The notes under the pieces: model-generated | The model's input: only the letters and a program-made list of their open reading frames with translations | The model's database searches: none | Told to the model about the DNA's origin: nothing | Position numbers and translations under genes: made by a program | In this document: positions 42,087 to 51,112 of the stretch, piece after piece | How positions within the stretch are numbered: position 1 is the stretch's first letter | Layout: each line of letters starts with the position of its first letter | NCBI RefSeq assembly: GCF_900103405.1 | Contig: NZ_FNHX01000013.1 | Coordinates: forward strand, 47,077 to 111,076 | Reading direction: 5' to 3' | Origin: Polaromonas sp. JS666 | Lineage (GTDB): Bacteria; Pseudomonadota; Gammaproteobacteria; Burkholderiales; Burkholderiaceae_C | Length of the DNA stretch: 64,000 nt

Positions 42087-42767
42087 TCAGATGCCGCGTT
42101 TGCCGCGCGTGAGGTCCACGCCCAGCTGCTTCAGTTTGCGGTACAGGTGGGTGCGCTCCAGGCCGGTTTTTTCGGCGACACGGGTCATGGAGCCGCCTTC
42201 CTTGGCCAGGTGGAATTCGAAGTACGCTTTCTCAAACTCGTCACGCGCGTCGCGCAGCGGCTTTTCCAGCAGAAAGCTCTGCGTGGCCTGGGGACCCAGG
42301 TCGACGGGCGCCGGCAAGCTGCCGCCGGTCATCACGGCTTCCACCGTGAGGTCGGCCAGGGGCATCGCGGAATTGTTGTTGAGGGCGGCGGGTTTGCGCG
42401 GGGAGGCCTTGCTCAGGCCCTGCTCGACGGCCTTGAGCAGTTTTTGCAGCGTGATGGGCTTTTCCAGAAAAGCCATGGCGCCAATCTTGGTGGCCTCGAC
42501 GGCGGTGTCTATGGTGGCATGGCCGCTCATCATGATGACGGGCATGCTGAGCAGGCCGCTGGAAGACCACTCCTTGAGCAGCGTCACGCCGTCGGTGTCG
42601 GGCATCCAGATGTCCAGCAGCACCAGGTCGGGCCTGGAACGCCCGCGTGCGGCGCGGGCCTGGGCCGCGTTTTCTGCGAGCTCGACCTGATGCCCTTCGT
42701 CATTGAGAATTTCTGAGAGAAGGTCGCGTATGCCCAGCTCGTCGTCGACCACCAGAATATTTGCCAT
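42087..42767 (-). CDS. NtrX-like response regulator lacking the AAA+ domain
   Basis: 226-aa response regulator. The receiver domain (1-120) has acidic pair D8/D9, phospho-acceptor D52 in LLDIWMPDTDG and lysine K104 in EKPIT. A linker rich in alanine and proline (about 125-175) leads to a C-terminal Fis-type helix-turn-helix (MTRVAEKTGLERTHLYRKLK). The sigma-54 AAA+ domain of classical NtrX is absent, a form known in beta-proteobacteria. It is the last gene of a leftward cluster, 72 bp after the sensor kinase gene. It cannot activate sigma-54 promoters by itself and may repress or activate sigma-70 genes. Confidence 0.87.
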   Translation of the reverse strand: MANILVVDDELGIRDLLSEILNDEGHQVELAENAAQARAARGRSRPDLVLLDIWMPDTDGVTLLKEWSSSGLLSMPVIMMSGHATIDTAVEATKIGAMAFLEKPITLQKLLKAVEQGLSKASPRKPAALNNNSAMPLADLTVEAVMTGGSLPAPVDLGPQATQSFLLEKPLRDARDEFEKAYFEFHLAKEGGSMTRVAEKTGLERTHLYRKLKQLGVDLTRGKRGI

Positions 42768-42839
42768 GATTGAATTGCTGCCTGCCTGTTGTTGCGATGC
42801 CGTGCGGATCTTGAAATCGAAGTGTTACTGAATGTGTTG

Positions 42840-45164
42840 TTAAGCCACAACTGCAAATGATAACGACACTTGCGCACCTTGCACGGCGCCGTCCACTAAG
42901 CGGTTGGAAATATCGATGCGCGCGCCGTGCTCGTCGGCGATTTTTTTGACCACCGCCAGCCCCAGCCCCGTGCCCTTGACCTTGGTGGTGACATAGGGTT
43001 CGAAGGCGCGCTTGAGGATGTGCTCGGGGAAACCGGTGCCTTTGTCGCGCACGCTCAGGCGCACGCGCTTTGAGGCCTCCGAATATTCGGTCTTGAGGGT
43101 GACGAGCGCGCCCTCCTTGCCTTCCTGGGCGTCCTGCGCATTTTGCAGCAGGTTGTGGATGACCTGGCGCAGCTGCTGGGCATCACCCTGGATCAGCGGG
43201 GCCTTGGGATCAAGTTCGGTGACGACGGGCACGGCCGCCGCGGCATCGCTGCGCCGTCCTCCATGGCCGTCGCTGAGGTTGTCGTGCAGGTAGAGCTGCA
43301 TCACGTCGGCAACCAGGGCATTGAGGTCCACGGGCTTGAGTTCGGCGGCGGGCAACCGGGCGTAATCACGGAACTCGTTGACCAGCCGCTTCATGGCATC
43401 GACCTGGTCCACGATGGTCTTGACGGATTTGGTGAGCAGCTGCTGCTCGGCCTCGCCGACCTTGCCGGTGAGCTTCATTTCCAGGCGCTCGGCCGACAGC
43501 TGTATCGGGGTGAGCGGGTTCTTGATCTCGTGAGCCAGCCTGCGCGCCACCTCGCCCCAGGCCTGGGCGCGCTGGGCCGAGACCATTTCGGAGATGTCGT
43601 CAAACACCAGCAGGAATTCCTCGGTGCCGGGCATCTCGGCGCCGCGCGCGATCAGCGTGATGGCGTTGTCGGGCGCGCCAGGCATGGCGGCGTTGAGCTC
43701 GAACGACTGCTGCCAGTGCTCCAGCCCGTGCGGCGCGGCGTCGCTGAGGTAGTCGGCGAACTGGGCCAGCACATCTTTGGCGAACACGCCCAGCCCCGGC
43801 ACTTCGCCGAGCGACTGGCCGTGGTAGGCCGCCAGCGGCGCGCGCAGGATGCGCGTGGCGCCCGGGTTGCTGGACTGGATGCGACCGCGCACGTCCAGCA
43901 CGATGACGCCGGCCGTGAGGTTGTCCAGGATGGTCTGCAGGTTGGCGCGCGCCGCGTCGACCTGGCTCATGCTGTGCTGCACCGCCGTGCGCGCGTCGGA
44001 GAGCTGCTGCGTCATGTCGGCGAAGGAGCGCGTGAGCCCGCCGAGTTCGTCCTTGCCTTGCAATGCGGCCTTGGGCGTGAGGTCGCCCTGGGCCACCTGG
44101 CGCACGCCTTCGGCCAGCACCAGCAGCGGCTTGGCCAGCTGGTTGCCCAGCAGCACCGCCAGCAGCACCGCGCCGAACACGGCGAGGAACAAGCTGAGCG
44201 TGAGCGTGCCTATGTACATCTTGCGCAGGCCGCCACGCGCCAGCGCGCGCTCCTGGTATTCGCGGTTGGCTTCCTGGACGGCCACGGCATTGGCCACCAG
44301 GCCTTCCGGCAGCAGCTGGGTCACCTGCAAAAAGCGTGCATCGCCCAGCACATTCACATTCGGGCTGTTGACCACCGCGACGGCCTTGACGCGCGGCGCG
44401 TTGCCGGCGTTGGCCGGCGGGCCGCTGGCGCCCGCCGTCAGTTCCCCGTTGCCGGCGGACACCACTTCGTCCAGGCCCTCGATCTGCGTGACCACGCGCT
44501 GCGTGCGCGCGCTGCGCAGCTGTTGCACCGAGGGTCGCTCGGGCTTGAGCAGGAAACGCGAGTCGCCGGCGCTGGCGATCACCTGGCCCGAGGGGCTCCA
44601 GAGCACCACGTCGCTGGCCTGCAGCTGGTCGCGCAGGCGCTCCAGCGCCAGGCCAGCCATGGCGTCGGGCGTTTCTGCGATCTGCGTGGCGGCCTGCCGC
44701 GTCTTGTTGCCGAGGTCGGCGGCCAGCGTGTCCAACGTGGCGCGGCCCAGGTTCAGGCCGGCGGCCAGGGCGCCCTCGACTTCCACGTCGAACCAGCTTT
44801 CGATGGAGCGCGAGACGAACTGGTAGGACACCACGTAAATCATCAGGCCCGGCACCAGGCCGACCAGCGCGAAGATGGCGGCGAGCTTGACCAGCAGGCG
44901 GCTGCCGAAGCGGCCGCGGCGCAGCCGCAGCAAGAGGCGCACGATGATCCAGCCGATGACCAGCAGCAGCAGGCCGGCCACCGCGATGTTGAGCACCAGC
45001 AGCAGCGCGTAGTTGCGCTCGTAGAGTTCGCGGTTGCCGGTGGCTTGCGTCAGCAAAAACATCAGCACCAGGCCCAGCGCCACGATGGTGCCTATGCCAA
45101 CGCCGACCGTCCAGCGAAACGCCTTGCTGCTCTTGAGGGAGCCGCCGCTGACCTGCAGGTTCAC
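42840..45164 (-). CDS. NtrY-like membrane sensor histidine kinase
   Basis: 774-aa sensor kinase. Two N-terminal hydrophobic segments (about 18-38 and 53-80) and a third (95-118) precede a periplasmic/extracytoplasmic sensor region (to about 315). A further membrane segment (318-342), HAMP (345-395), PAS (410-525), HisKA with H545 in RRLAHEIKNPLTPIQL, and HATPase (NLLQNAQDAQ, DKGTGFPEHIL, GTGLGLAVVKKI) follow. It starts with GTG at 45164, overlapping the DUF4390 stop by 4 bp (GTGA). It pairs with the NtrX-like regulator downstream. NtrYX homologues sense redox or nitrogen state, but the signal here is unknown. Confidence 0.92.
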   Translation of the reverse strand: MNLQVSGGSLKSSKAFRWTVGVGIGTIVALGLVLMFLLTQATGNRELYERNYALLLVLNIAVAGLLLLVIGWIIVRLLLRLRRGRFGSRLLVKLAAIFALVGLVPGLMIYVVSYQFVSRSIESWFDVEVEGALAAGLNLGRATLDTLAADLGNKTRQAATQIAETPDAMAGLALERLRDQLQASDVVLWSPSGQVIASAGDSRFLLKPERPSVQQLRSARTQRVVTQIEGLDEVVSAGNGELTAGASGPPANAGNAPRVKAVAVVNSPNVNVLGDARFLQVTQLLPEGLVANAVAVQEANREYQERALARGGLRKMYIGTLTLSLFLAVFGAVLLAVLLGNQLAKPLLVLAEGVRQVAQGDLTPKAALQGKDELGGLTRSFADMTQQLSDARTAVQHSMSQVDAARANLQTILDNLTAGVIVLDVRGRIQSSNPGATRILRAPLAAYHGQSLGEVPGLGVFAKDVLAQFADYLSDAAPHGLEHWQQSFELNAAMPGAPDNAITLIARGAEMPGTEEFLLVFDDISEMVSAQRAQAWGEVARRLAHEIKNPLTPIQLSAERLEMKLTGKVGEAEQQLLTKSVKTIVDQVDAMKRLVNEFRDYARLPAAELKPVDLNALVADVMQLYLHDNLSDGHGGRRSDAAAAVPVVTELDPKAPLIQGDAQQLRQVIHNLLQNAQDAQEGKEGALVTLKTEYSEASKRVRLSVRDKGTGFPEHILKRAFEPYVTTKVKGTGLGLAVVKKIADEHGARIDISNRLVDGAVQGAQVSLSFAVVA

Positions 45165-45868
45165 TTGGTGGCCTCGGTTCCTGGGGCCGCGGGGGCGGCC
45201 TGGGGCGCGGCGGGCTCCAGCCTGAGCTTATCCTTGACCTGCGCCGAAATATTCCAGTCTCGCTGGCCGGCCACGCCGATCTGGAAGGGCCGCGGCAACT
45301 GGGATAAATCCAGCCTGAAGTTGAAGTCCAGCTTGTATGAGGCATCCGGGTCCACGTCACCGGCTTCGGCAATCTTCCAGCGGGCCACGCGCTGGATGGC
45401 CGACAAGGCCTCGGCCAGGGTTTCGTAGTTCTGGTTCAGGGTGGCGCGCAGGCCGGAGGAGCTGGTGATCAGCCCGGACGCGATATTGACGCGCCAGCGG
45501 CGGGTCAGCGGCTGGTAGGCCAGGCGTATGGTGCGGGCGGTGCTGGCCACGCGTGGGTCGGTCCAGTACCAGCGGTCCCGGTAGATATCGGCTTCGGCCA
45601 CAAAAAACAGCGGAATGCCCTTGAGCAAGGCGTCTTCGACCACCGGTGGCAGGTCGAAACGGACCAGGGCGGACAGGTGAACGCCGTCTTCGCCGCGCTC
45701 CACGCGCAGTTGGGTGATCTCGGTGGCCGAGGCTGGAGCGCTCGCCCAGGCCAGCATGAGGCAGAGGCAGGCACCCAACAGCCAGCGCGCAGCGGCATAC
45801 CCCAGGCGCCGGCAGTCGTCAGCGGCCGCTTTTTTCAAGGAGTGCGTAATAAAAACCGTCGTGCTCAC
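45161..45868 (-). CDS. DUF4390 exported protein
   Basis: 235-aa protein of the DUF4390 family found beside NtrY in beta-proteobacteria. A hydrophobic export signal (ARWLLGACLCLMLAWASAPA) ends near residue 48. The core reads VRFDLPPVVEDALLKGIPLF, then DRWYWTDPRVAS and LARWKI-like strands. The C-terminus is proline/alanine-rich. GTG 45868 is the only in-frame start found before the signal; it overlaps the rsmB 3' end by 50 bp and lacks a clear ribosome-binding site, so the start is uncertain. Position between rsmB and the kinase suggests an accessory role in sensing. Confidence 0.82.
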   Translation of the reverse strand: MSTTVFITHSLKKAAADDCRRLGYAAARWLLGACLCLMLAWASAPASATEITQLRVERGEDGVHLSALVRFDLPPVVEDALLKGIPLFFVAEADIYRDRWYWTDPRVASTARTIRLAYQPLTRRWRVNIASGLITSSSGLRATLNQNYETLAEALSAIQRVARWKIAEAGDVDPDASYKLDFNFRLDLSQLPRPFQIGVAGQRDWNISAQVKDKLRLEPAAPQAAPAAPGTEATK

Positions 45869-47156
45869 GCATCAAATTGTCCGGGAAGACCGTCGCTTCC
45901 ACGCCACTTTGCGGGAGCAAATGCCCCGGCGAGGGCCTTAATAGGGCGTCGGTGTGGTGCGTAAGAAACGTTTGTATCTGCTTGTCGCCTTCCGCGCGAA
46001 AAACCGAGCAAGTGCAGTACAGCAGGCGCCCGCCGGGTTTGAGCAAGGGCCAGAGCGTCTGGAGCAGCTTGGCCTGGATGGCGGCCAGCTGGGCGATGTC
46101 GGTGGGCCGGCGCAGCCAGCGCACATCCGGGTGGCGCCGCACGATGCCGGAGGCGGTGCAGGGGGCGTCCAGCAGGATACCGTCATAGGGCCTGCCGTCC
46201 CACCAGCCGTCCGGCTGGCCGGCGTCGCCCACGCGGACCTCGGCCTGCAGGCCCAGGCGAAGCAGGTTTTGCCCCACGCGCTCGCAGCGGCGGGGGTCAA
46301 TGTCCAGGGCGGTCACCTCGCAATCGACCAGTTCCAGCAGGTGGGCGGTTTTGCCGCCCGGGGCGGCGCAGGCGTCGAGGATATGGAGTCGGGCATCGCC
46401 CTCCCCCGGTTTGGCCAGTTCCTGCAGCAGCAAAGGCGCCGCCAGCTGCGCGGCGGCATCCTGCACCGAAAAAAGCCCCTCGGCAAAGCCGGGCAAGCTG
46501 GGCACGGGGCGCGCCGCGGCCAGGACCACGCCGTGCCGGCCCACCGGCGAGGCGTCTATCCCGGCTGTCGCCAACGCCTGCAGGTAGCCGGCCTGCGTCG
46601 TTTTGCGCTCATTGACGCGCAGGATCAGCGGCGCGCGGCTGTTGTTGGCCTGCAGCACGGCCTGCCACTGCCCGGGATGGTCCTTGCGCACACGGTCTAT
46701 CCACCACTGCGGATGGTTCCAGACGGCTTGCGGGCTTTTTTCGGTGCGCGCCACCAGTTCGTCGCGCTCGCGCAGGAAGCGGCGCAGGCAACCGTTGATA
46801 AAGCTGGCCTGGTGCCGGGTGGCGTCGCCGCGCTTGGCGGCTTCCACGGCCTGGTCGACCAGGGTATGGGAGGTGTAAGGCGCGCCCTCCTCCGTCCAGA
46901 TCAGGGCCAGGGCCACGCACAGCAGGGCGTCGGCTTCGGGTGGAGGTGGGCGGCGGGCCAACTGCTGGCGCAAGGCCTCGGCGCGGCCCAGCCAGCGCAG
47001 CGTGTGAAAGCCCAGCGACTGCACGCCGGGCCGCAGCGCGGCGTCAATGTCTTCCAGCGCAGCGGTCATGGACTGGCCGTCGCGCACGGCCATCAGCAGG
47101 GAAGCGGCTCCTTGCAGCTGGCGCCACAGGGGGACTTGGGTGGGGGAGTCTTGCAT
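45819..47156 (-). CDS. rsmB: 16S rRNA m5C967 methyltransferase
   Basis: 445-aa RNA methyltransferase. An N-terminal NusB-like RNA-binding domain (about 10-140) is followed by the SAM-dependent domain: DACAAPGGKT (261-270), DAPCTASG (330-337, with C333), and YCTCSVF with nucleophile C383. It methylates C967 of 16S rRNA with S-adenosylmethionine. Order rsmB - DUF4390 - ntrY - ntrX is usual in beta-proteobacteria, and rsmB overlaps the DUF4390 frame. The ribosome-binding site at ATG 47156 is weak. Confidence 0.93.
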   Translation of the reverse strand: MQDSPTQVPLWRQLQGAASLLMAVRDGQSMTAALEDIDAALRPGVQSLGFHTLRWLGRAEALRQQLARRPPPPEADALLCVALALIWTEEGAPYTSHTLVDQAVEAAKRGDATRHQASFINGCLRRFLRERDELVARTEKSPQAVWNHPQWWIDRVRKDHPGQWQAVLQANNSRAPLILRVNERKTTQAGYLQALATAGIDASPVGRHGVVLAAARPVPSLPGFAEGLFSVQDAAAQLAAPLLLQELAKPGEGDARLHILDACAAPGGKTAHLLELVDCEVTALDIDPRRCERVGQNLLRLGLQAEVRVGDAGQPDGWWDGRPYDGILLDAPCTASGIVRRHPDVRWLRRPTDIAQLAAIQAKLLQTLWPLLKPGGRLLYCTCSVFRAEGDKQIQTFLTHHTDALLRPSPGHLLPQSGVEATVFPDNLMREHDGFYYALLEKSGR

Positions 47157-47271
47157 CTATCTCACGTCTACCGCCCGGAACGGACGGCCAGCCCGTATTA
47201 GACCAGCCCCCAAGGTTGCCCACTGCGCAGGGCCTGCGGCCCCTGCTCGCAATCGAAACAGCCGAGGCCGA

Positions 47272-48564
47272 TCAGGCCAAAGTGTCTGCCCAAATATTGC
47301 TGGCCCAGTTCAGCGCGTAGACACCCTCCAGCTCGGTCGGCCCGGTGCTGACGCCACCCGAGCCGGCAACGGCCTTGAAGGTTTTTTCGGCGGCCACGTA
47401 TTCATGCACGCTGGCCACGTGGATCACGTTCTTGTTGTCGACAAAGCTGTAGCAGGTGTTGGTCAGCATGGGCGCCGGGTTCACGTCCCAGCCCGAGAGC
47501 TGGGCCACAATGGCGGCGGCGGCCACCTTGCCGTGGTTGTTGGCCATGTGCCCGCTCTTGGGCATGGCCGGCGCCACCTGGATGGAGTCGCCGAGCACAT
47601 GCACGTCCTTGGCGGCGGTGGATTCAAACGTCAGGTAGTTGACGCCGCACCAGCGGTTGTTGGCCTGGTTGTTCAGGCCCGCCTGCACGGCGATGGTGCC
47701 GGCGCGCATCGCGGGCAGCACATTGAGCACATGGGCCTTGACGTCGTCCTGCACGTCGAACCTGATGATGCCGGCCTTGGTGTCGACCGCCGTGGCCTTG
47801 TGCTGGCCGCGGTATTCAACAATGCCCTTGTACTGCTCGGCCCACACTTTTTTGAACAGCGGGCCTTTGGAGGTGACGTCGGGATTCGCGTCCAGGATCA
47901 GCACCTTGCTGCGCGGCTTGGCGGCCTTGAAGTAGCCGGCGATGACCGAGGCGCGTTCGTAGGGGCCGGGCGGGCAGCGGTAAGGCGCTTCGGGAATCGT
48001 GATGGCGTAGACACCGCCGTCGGGCATGGCTTCGAGCTGGCGGCGCAGCGCCACGGTTTCGGCGCCGGCCTTCCAGGCTTGCAGTACCTGGCCTGAGGCA
48101 TTGGCCTCCTTGAGGCCTTCTATGCTGCCGAACATCAGCTCCACGCCGGGCGAGACCACCAGCTTGTCGTAGGCGATGGTGGCGCCGCGGGCCAGCGTGA
48201 CGGTTTTCTTCGCGGTGTCTATGGCGCTGGCGTAGTCCTTCACCACGGTAATGCCGTGGGCGCGCGACAGGCCCGCGTAGGAAGTCGTGAGGTCGGCAAT
48301 CTGCTTGCCGCCGCTGAGCACGAGGTTGGAAATCGGGCAGGAAATGAAAGCATCCTGCGGCTCGATCAACACCACGTCGATCTGGTGGTCGGACAGCAGG
48401 CGCACGTATTTGGCGGCGGTGGCGCCGCCGTAGCCGCCGCCTATCACCACGACCTTGGCTTTGGAAGGAATGACTTGGTTATCACGCAACAGCCACCCAA
48501 CCCCGGCTATTGCCGCAAGGGCGGCGAGAGTAGCAGATCCTTTTATGGTTTCACGACGATTCAT
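47272..48564 (-). CDS. fccB: Flavocytochrome c sulfide dehydrogenase, flavoprotein subunit
   Basis: 430-aa periplasmic flavoprotein that oxidises sulfide and passes electrons to its cytochrome partner. The N-terminus MNRRETIKGSATLAALAAIA is a twin-arginine signal. The FAD motif is VVVIGGGYGGATAA (38-51). Conserved cysteines appear in YRCPPGPYER (C197) and TNTCYSF (C371), spaced like the redox-active pair of Allochromatium FccB. ISCPISNLVLSG and a C-terminal FCSD-flavin-binding region are present. ATG follows GAGGACACCGAG. It is encoded 10 bp after the cytochrome gene. Confidence 0.9.
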   Translation of the reverse strand: MNRRETIKGSATLAALAAIAGVGWLLRDNQVIPSKAKVVVIGGGYGGATAAKYVRLLSDHQIDVVLIEPQDAFISCPISNLVLSGGKQIADLTTSYAGLSRAHGITVVKDYASAIDTAKKTVTLARGATIAYDKLVVSPGVELMFGSIEGLKEANASGQVLQAWKAGAETVALRRQLEAMPDGGVYAITIPEAPYRCPPGPYERASVIAGYFKAAKPRSKVLILDANPDVTSKGPLFKKVWAEQYKGIVEYRGQHKATAVDTKAGIIRFDVQDDVKAHVLNVLPAMRAGTIAVQAGLNNQANNRWCGVNYLTFESTAAKDVHVLGDSIQVAPAMPKSGHMANNHGKVAAAAIVAQLSGWDVNPAPMLTNTCYSFVDNKNVIHVASVHEYVAAEKTFKAVAGSGGVSTGPTELEGVYALNWASNIWADTLA

Positions 48565-48574
48565 CTCGGTGTCC

Positions 48575-48889
48575 TCACTTTTGTTGAACCGAAAAATAAC
48601 TGGCCAGCGACTCGATCTGCGCGTCGTTAAAGCCCTTGCTGATCTGGTGCATCACGGTGGCCGGCCGCGTGCCGGTCTTGAAGGCGTTCATTTGCGCGAC
48701 GATGTAGCCCTTGTCCAGGCCCGCCAGCGAGGTGACGGTGGAACCCTCCACCACCTTGCCGTTGGTGCCGTGGCAGTTGGCGCAGGTGGCGGCCAGGCTC
48801 TTGGTGTAAAGCGCTTCCTTGTTTTGCGCCTGGGCCAGGGGGCTGAGCGCAAGGCAAAGCAGCGGCAAGGCGAGTCGTGGGATTCTCAT
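48575..48889 (-). CDS. fccA: Monoheme c-type cytochrome, partner of FccB
   Basis: 104-aa exported cytochrome c. Signal peptide MRIPRLALPLLCLALSPLAQ is cleaved after AQAQ; the heme motif CANCH lies at residues 36-40 with axial methionine likely in the VMHQISKGF region. It contains one heme only, unlike the di-heme FccA of Allochromatium. ATG 48889 follows GGAGAGACCC. It heads a two-gene operon with fccB and would receive electrons from sulfide oxidation. Confidence 0.85.
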   Translation of the reverse strand: MRIPRLALPLLCLALSPLAQAQNKEALYTKSLAATCANCHGTNGKVVEGSTVTSLAGLDKGYIVAQMNAFKTGTRPATVMHQISKGFNDAQIESLASYFSVQQK

Positions 48890-48938
48890 ATGGGTCTCTC
48901 CTGCGGGTTAAACCGGCGGTGATATCTCTTGTTGAGCC

Positions 48939-49205
48939 AGGGCCTGTTAACGCTATTTATGCAAGATGCGTTGCGAGTCAAAAAGGCCTTGAGCAAGGCG
49001 CAAAACGCAGGCGGGGCGAACCCCGTCAAGGCTTTGCAACGCCGCGCAAGGCCTTTTTGATCGCAACCCGGAGGGAATGGGGTGAAAACGGCGCCACTCG
49101 GCGTTGCGCTCCTAGCCCAGACGCCCGGTCTGGGCGTCGTCGCGCGCCTTGATTGGCGCCGTTTTCACCCCATTCGCATTTGCATAAATAGCGTTAACAG
49201 GCCCT
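48939..49205. mobile_element. 267-bp MITE-like element with 26-bp perfect terminal inverted repeats
   Basis: The ends 48939-48964 and 49180-49205 are perfect 26-bp inverted repeats (outermost AGGGCCTGTTAAC). Inside lie two more dyads: 48970-48991 with 49047-49067 (21 of 22), and 49076-49096 with 49154-49174 (perfect, 21 bp). The second encloses a smaller hairpin (GCCCAGA...TCTGGGC near 49115-49134). No open frame or transposase is present, and no target-site duplication is obvious. It fills most of the 443-bp gap 48890-49332 between fccA and htpX; the remainder shows nothing recognisable beyond the fccA promoter region. Confidence 0.72.
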
Positions 49206-49332
49206 AACAATTTAACGCGGCGCCCCCGGCACCCTATAGGGAGTATCCAGTACTTTGCCGCATGCCGCCATGCCGGCGTTCCAAGCATTGCTCATGTGCT
49301 TAGAACCCGTTCATTGCTAAGTGGCCTTGCAG

Positions 49333-50334
49333 TCAGAAAATCGCATCGGGCCGCGTAGCCGGCCCGTCCTGCGTGGACAGTGCCGCCATGGGCTTGCCGT
49401 AGATCTCGAAGATGCGCTCCGCAAGCGGCGGGTGGCTGGCAAACCAGCGCCCCCTGTCGCTGGCATCGACCAGCAGCATGTGCTGCACGGCAGGGTGCAG
49501 GCTGCGCGCGGGCGCCATGCCCTGCGCTTCCTCGCCGGCCACCTTGCGCAGCACACCGCCCAGGCCTTCGCGGCTGCGCGTGAATTGCACGGCGCGCGCG
49601 TCGGCCAGAAACTCGCGCTGGCGCGAAATCGCCGCCTTGAGCGCGCGCCCCGCCAGCCAGCCCAGCGAACCGCTGACCAAGATGGGAAAACCGGGCAAGG
49701 CGAGAAAAGAGCGCTGGCCGTTCGCGTCGGCGCTGCACATGCTGCGGCCCAGGTTGAAAATCATCTCCAGCCCGAACACCATGCCCGCCAGCCGCATGTT
49801 CAGGCGCGTGTCGCCTTCGCGCAGGTGGCTCAGTTCGTGGGCCACCAGGCCTTGCAGCTCGTCGCGCGTGAGCTTGTCGAGCGCACCCTGCGTGACGGCG
49901 ATGACGGCGTCGTCTTCGCCCCAGCCTGCGGCGAAGGCATTGATCGCATCAATGCGCGGCAGCACCATGGCCAGGGGCGGCTTCATGCTGGCGGCAATGG
50001 CCAATTCGTCCACGATGTTGCAGAGCTTGTGTTCGGGCTCCCGGCTGGCGGGCCAGGCCTCACGCGCGCCCACGCGGCGCGCCAGCGCTTCGCCGCCGCT
50101 GCTGAGCGCGGAAGTCTCCAGCCACCAGCCGCCCAGCACAAACAGCAAGGTGACAGAGGTGTTGACGCTAAAGAAATAGGCCGGGTAGCCGCTAAAGCCC
50201 GGCGTCACCAGCCGCCAGGCCAGGGCCAGCGCGCCATTGACACCCAGCAGCAGCGCCACCAGGGTCAGGGCAAAGAGCAGCAGCAGCCGCAGGGTCTGGG
50301 CGCGGGCGGTTTCCTGCCGTTCAAAAAAACGCAT
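49333..50334 (-). CDS. HtpX-like M48 family membrane metalloprotease
   Basis: 333-aa zinc protease of the M48 family. Two N-terminal membrane segments (16-40 and 52-72) precede the catalytic domain with zinc motif HELSH (166-170) and third ligand glutamate in QREFLADARAVQFTR. Two further hydrophobic stretches surround residues 177-230. It starts just after the lemA gene on the same strand; LemA and HtpX-like proteases are commonly paired and serve envelope quality control. The end of the gene lies 128 bp from the inverted-repeat element. Confidence 0.87.
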   Translation of the reverse strand: MRFFERQETARAQTLRLLLLFALTLVALLLGVNGALALAWRLVTPGFSGYPAYFFSVNTSVTLLFVLGGWWLETSALSSGGEALARRVGAREAWPASREPEHKLCNIVDELAIAASMKPPLAMVLPRIDAINAFAAGWGEDDAVIAVTQGALDKLTRDELQGLVAHELSHLREGDTRLNMRLAGMVFGLEMIFNLGRSMCSADANGQRSFLALPGFPILVSGSLGWLAGRALKAAISRQREFLADARAVQFTRSREGLGGVLRKVAGEEAQGMAPARSLHPAVQHMLLVDASDRGRWFASHPPLAERIFEIYGKPMAALSTQDGPATRPDAIF

Positions 50335-50373
50335 CAGCGGCGGACAGGAAAAGAGCGGACCACCTGGCGGCCG

Positions 50374-50967
50374 TCACATCTGAATGCGTACAGCCTGCCG
50401 CTCGGCGGCATTCTCGGTGGCGCGCAGCATGGCCGAGGGCGCGAAGCCGAAAGTGCGCGCAATCAGCACGGCCGGGAACTGCCCCTGCGCATTGTTGTAG
50501 TCGAGCACGGCGTCGTTATAGGCCTGGCGCGCGAAGCCGACCTTGTTTTCGGTGCTCGTGAGTTCTTCGCTGAGTTCACGAATCGTCTGGTCGGCCTTGA
50601 GTTCGGGATAAGCCTCGGCCACCGCGAAGAGGCGTCCCAGGCTGCCATCGAGAGACTGCTCGGCGGCGGCCAGCGCGGTGACGGCGCCGGCGTTGGCGGG
50701 CCGGCTGCGCACGGCATCGCTGGCGCTGCGCGCCTGGTTGCGCGCCAGCATCACGGCCTCCAGCGTGCTTTGCTCGTGCTGCAGGTATTTCTTGGCGGCT
50801 TCCACCAGATTGGGAATCAGGTCGTAACGCCGCTTGAGCCGCACGTCAATCTGGCCGAAGGCATTGGCAATGATGTTTTTGTGCCGCACCAGCCGGTTGT
50901 AGGCGCCCACGGCCCAGAAAACCAGCAGGGCAAACACGGCGATGGCGACAAGCGTACTGAGGGACAT
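50374..50967 (-). CDS. lemA: LemA-family protein
   Basis: 197-aa protein with one N-terminal membrane segment (VAIAVFALLVFWAVGAY) followed by the coiled alpha-helical LemA domain: YNRLVRHKNIIANAFGQIDV, LKRRYDLIPNLVEAAKKYL, AEAYPELKADQTIRELSEEL, and AYNDAVLDYNNAQGQFPAVL. ATG 50967 follows AAGGAG; the longer open frame to 51129 is not plausible. Family function is unclear (envelope stress, protease partner). It is the first gene of a lemA-htpX pair; the gap to the rpoC terminator (50968-51112) probably holds its promoter. Confidence 0.9.
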   Translation of the reverse strand: MSLSTLVAIAVFALLVFWAVGAYNRLVRHKNIIANAFGQIDVRLKRRYDLIPNLVEAAKKYLQHEQSTLEAVMLARNQARSASDAVRSRPANAGAVTALAAAEQSLDGSLGRLFAVAEAYPELKADQTIRELSEELTSTENKVGFARQAYNDAVLDYNNAQGQFPAVLIARTFGFAPSAMLRATENAAERQAVRIQM

Positions 50968-51112
50968 GGGGCTCCTTGGTGCGGGGATCCCGTAAAACGG
51001 GAAACAGGCGGATAGGCGAACAGGCCGTAAGGCTGCCGCGAGGTTAACTGCTTTTGGGCCGGATCGGCAAGCCGGCCATCCCCCCGGTGTGGCGGCCGCA
51101 CGGCAGGCGCCC

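Noticed and set aside
43143..45428. 761-codon plus-strand open frame
   Set aside because: Antisense to the NtrY-like kinase gene, which has full HisKA/HATPase motifs.
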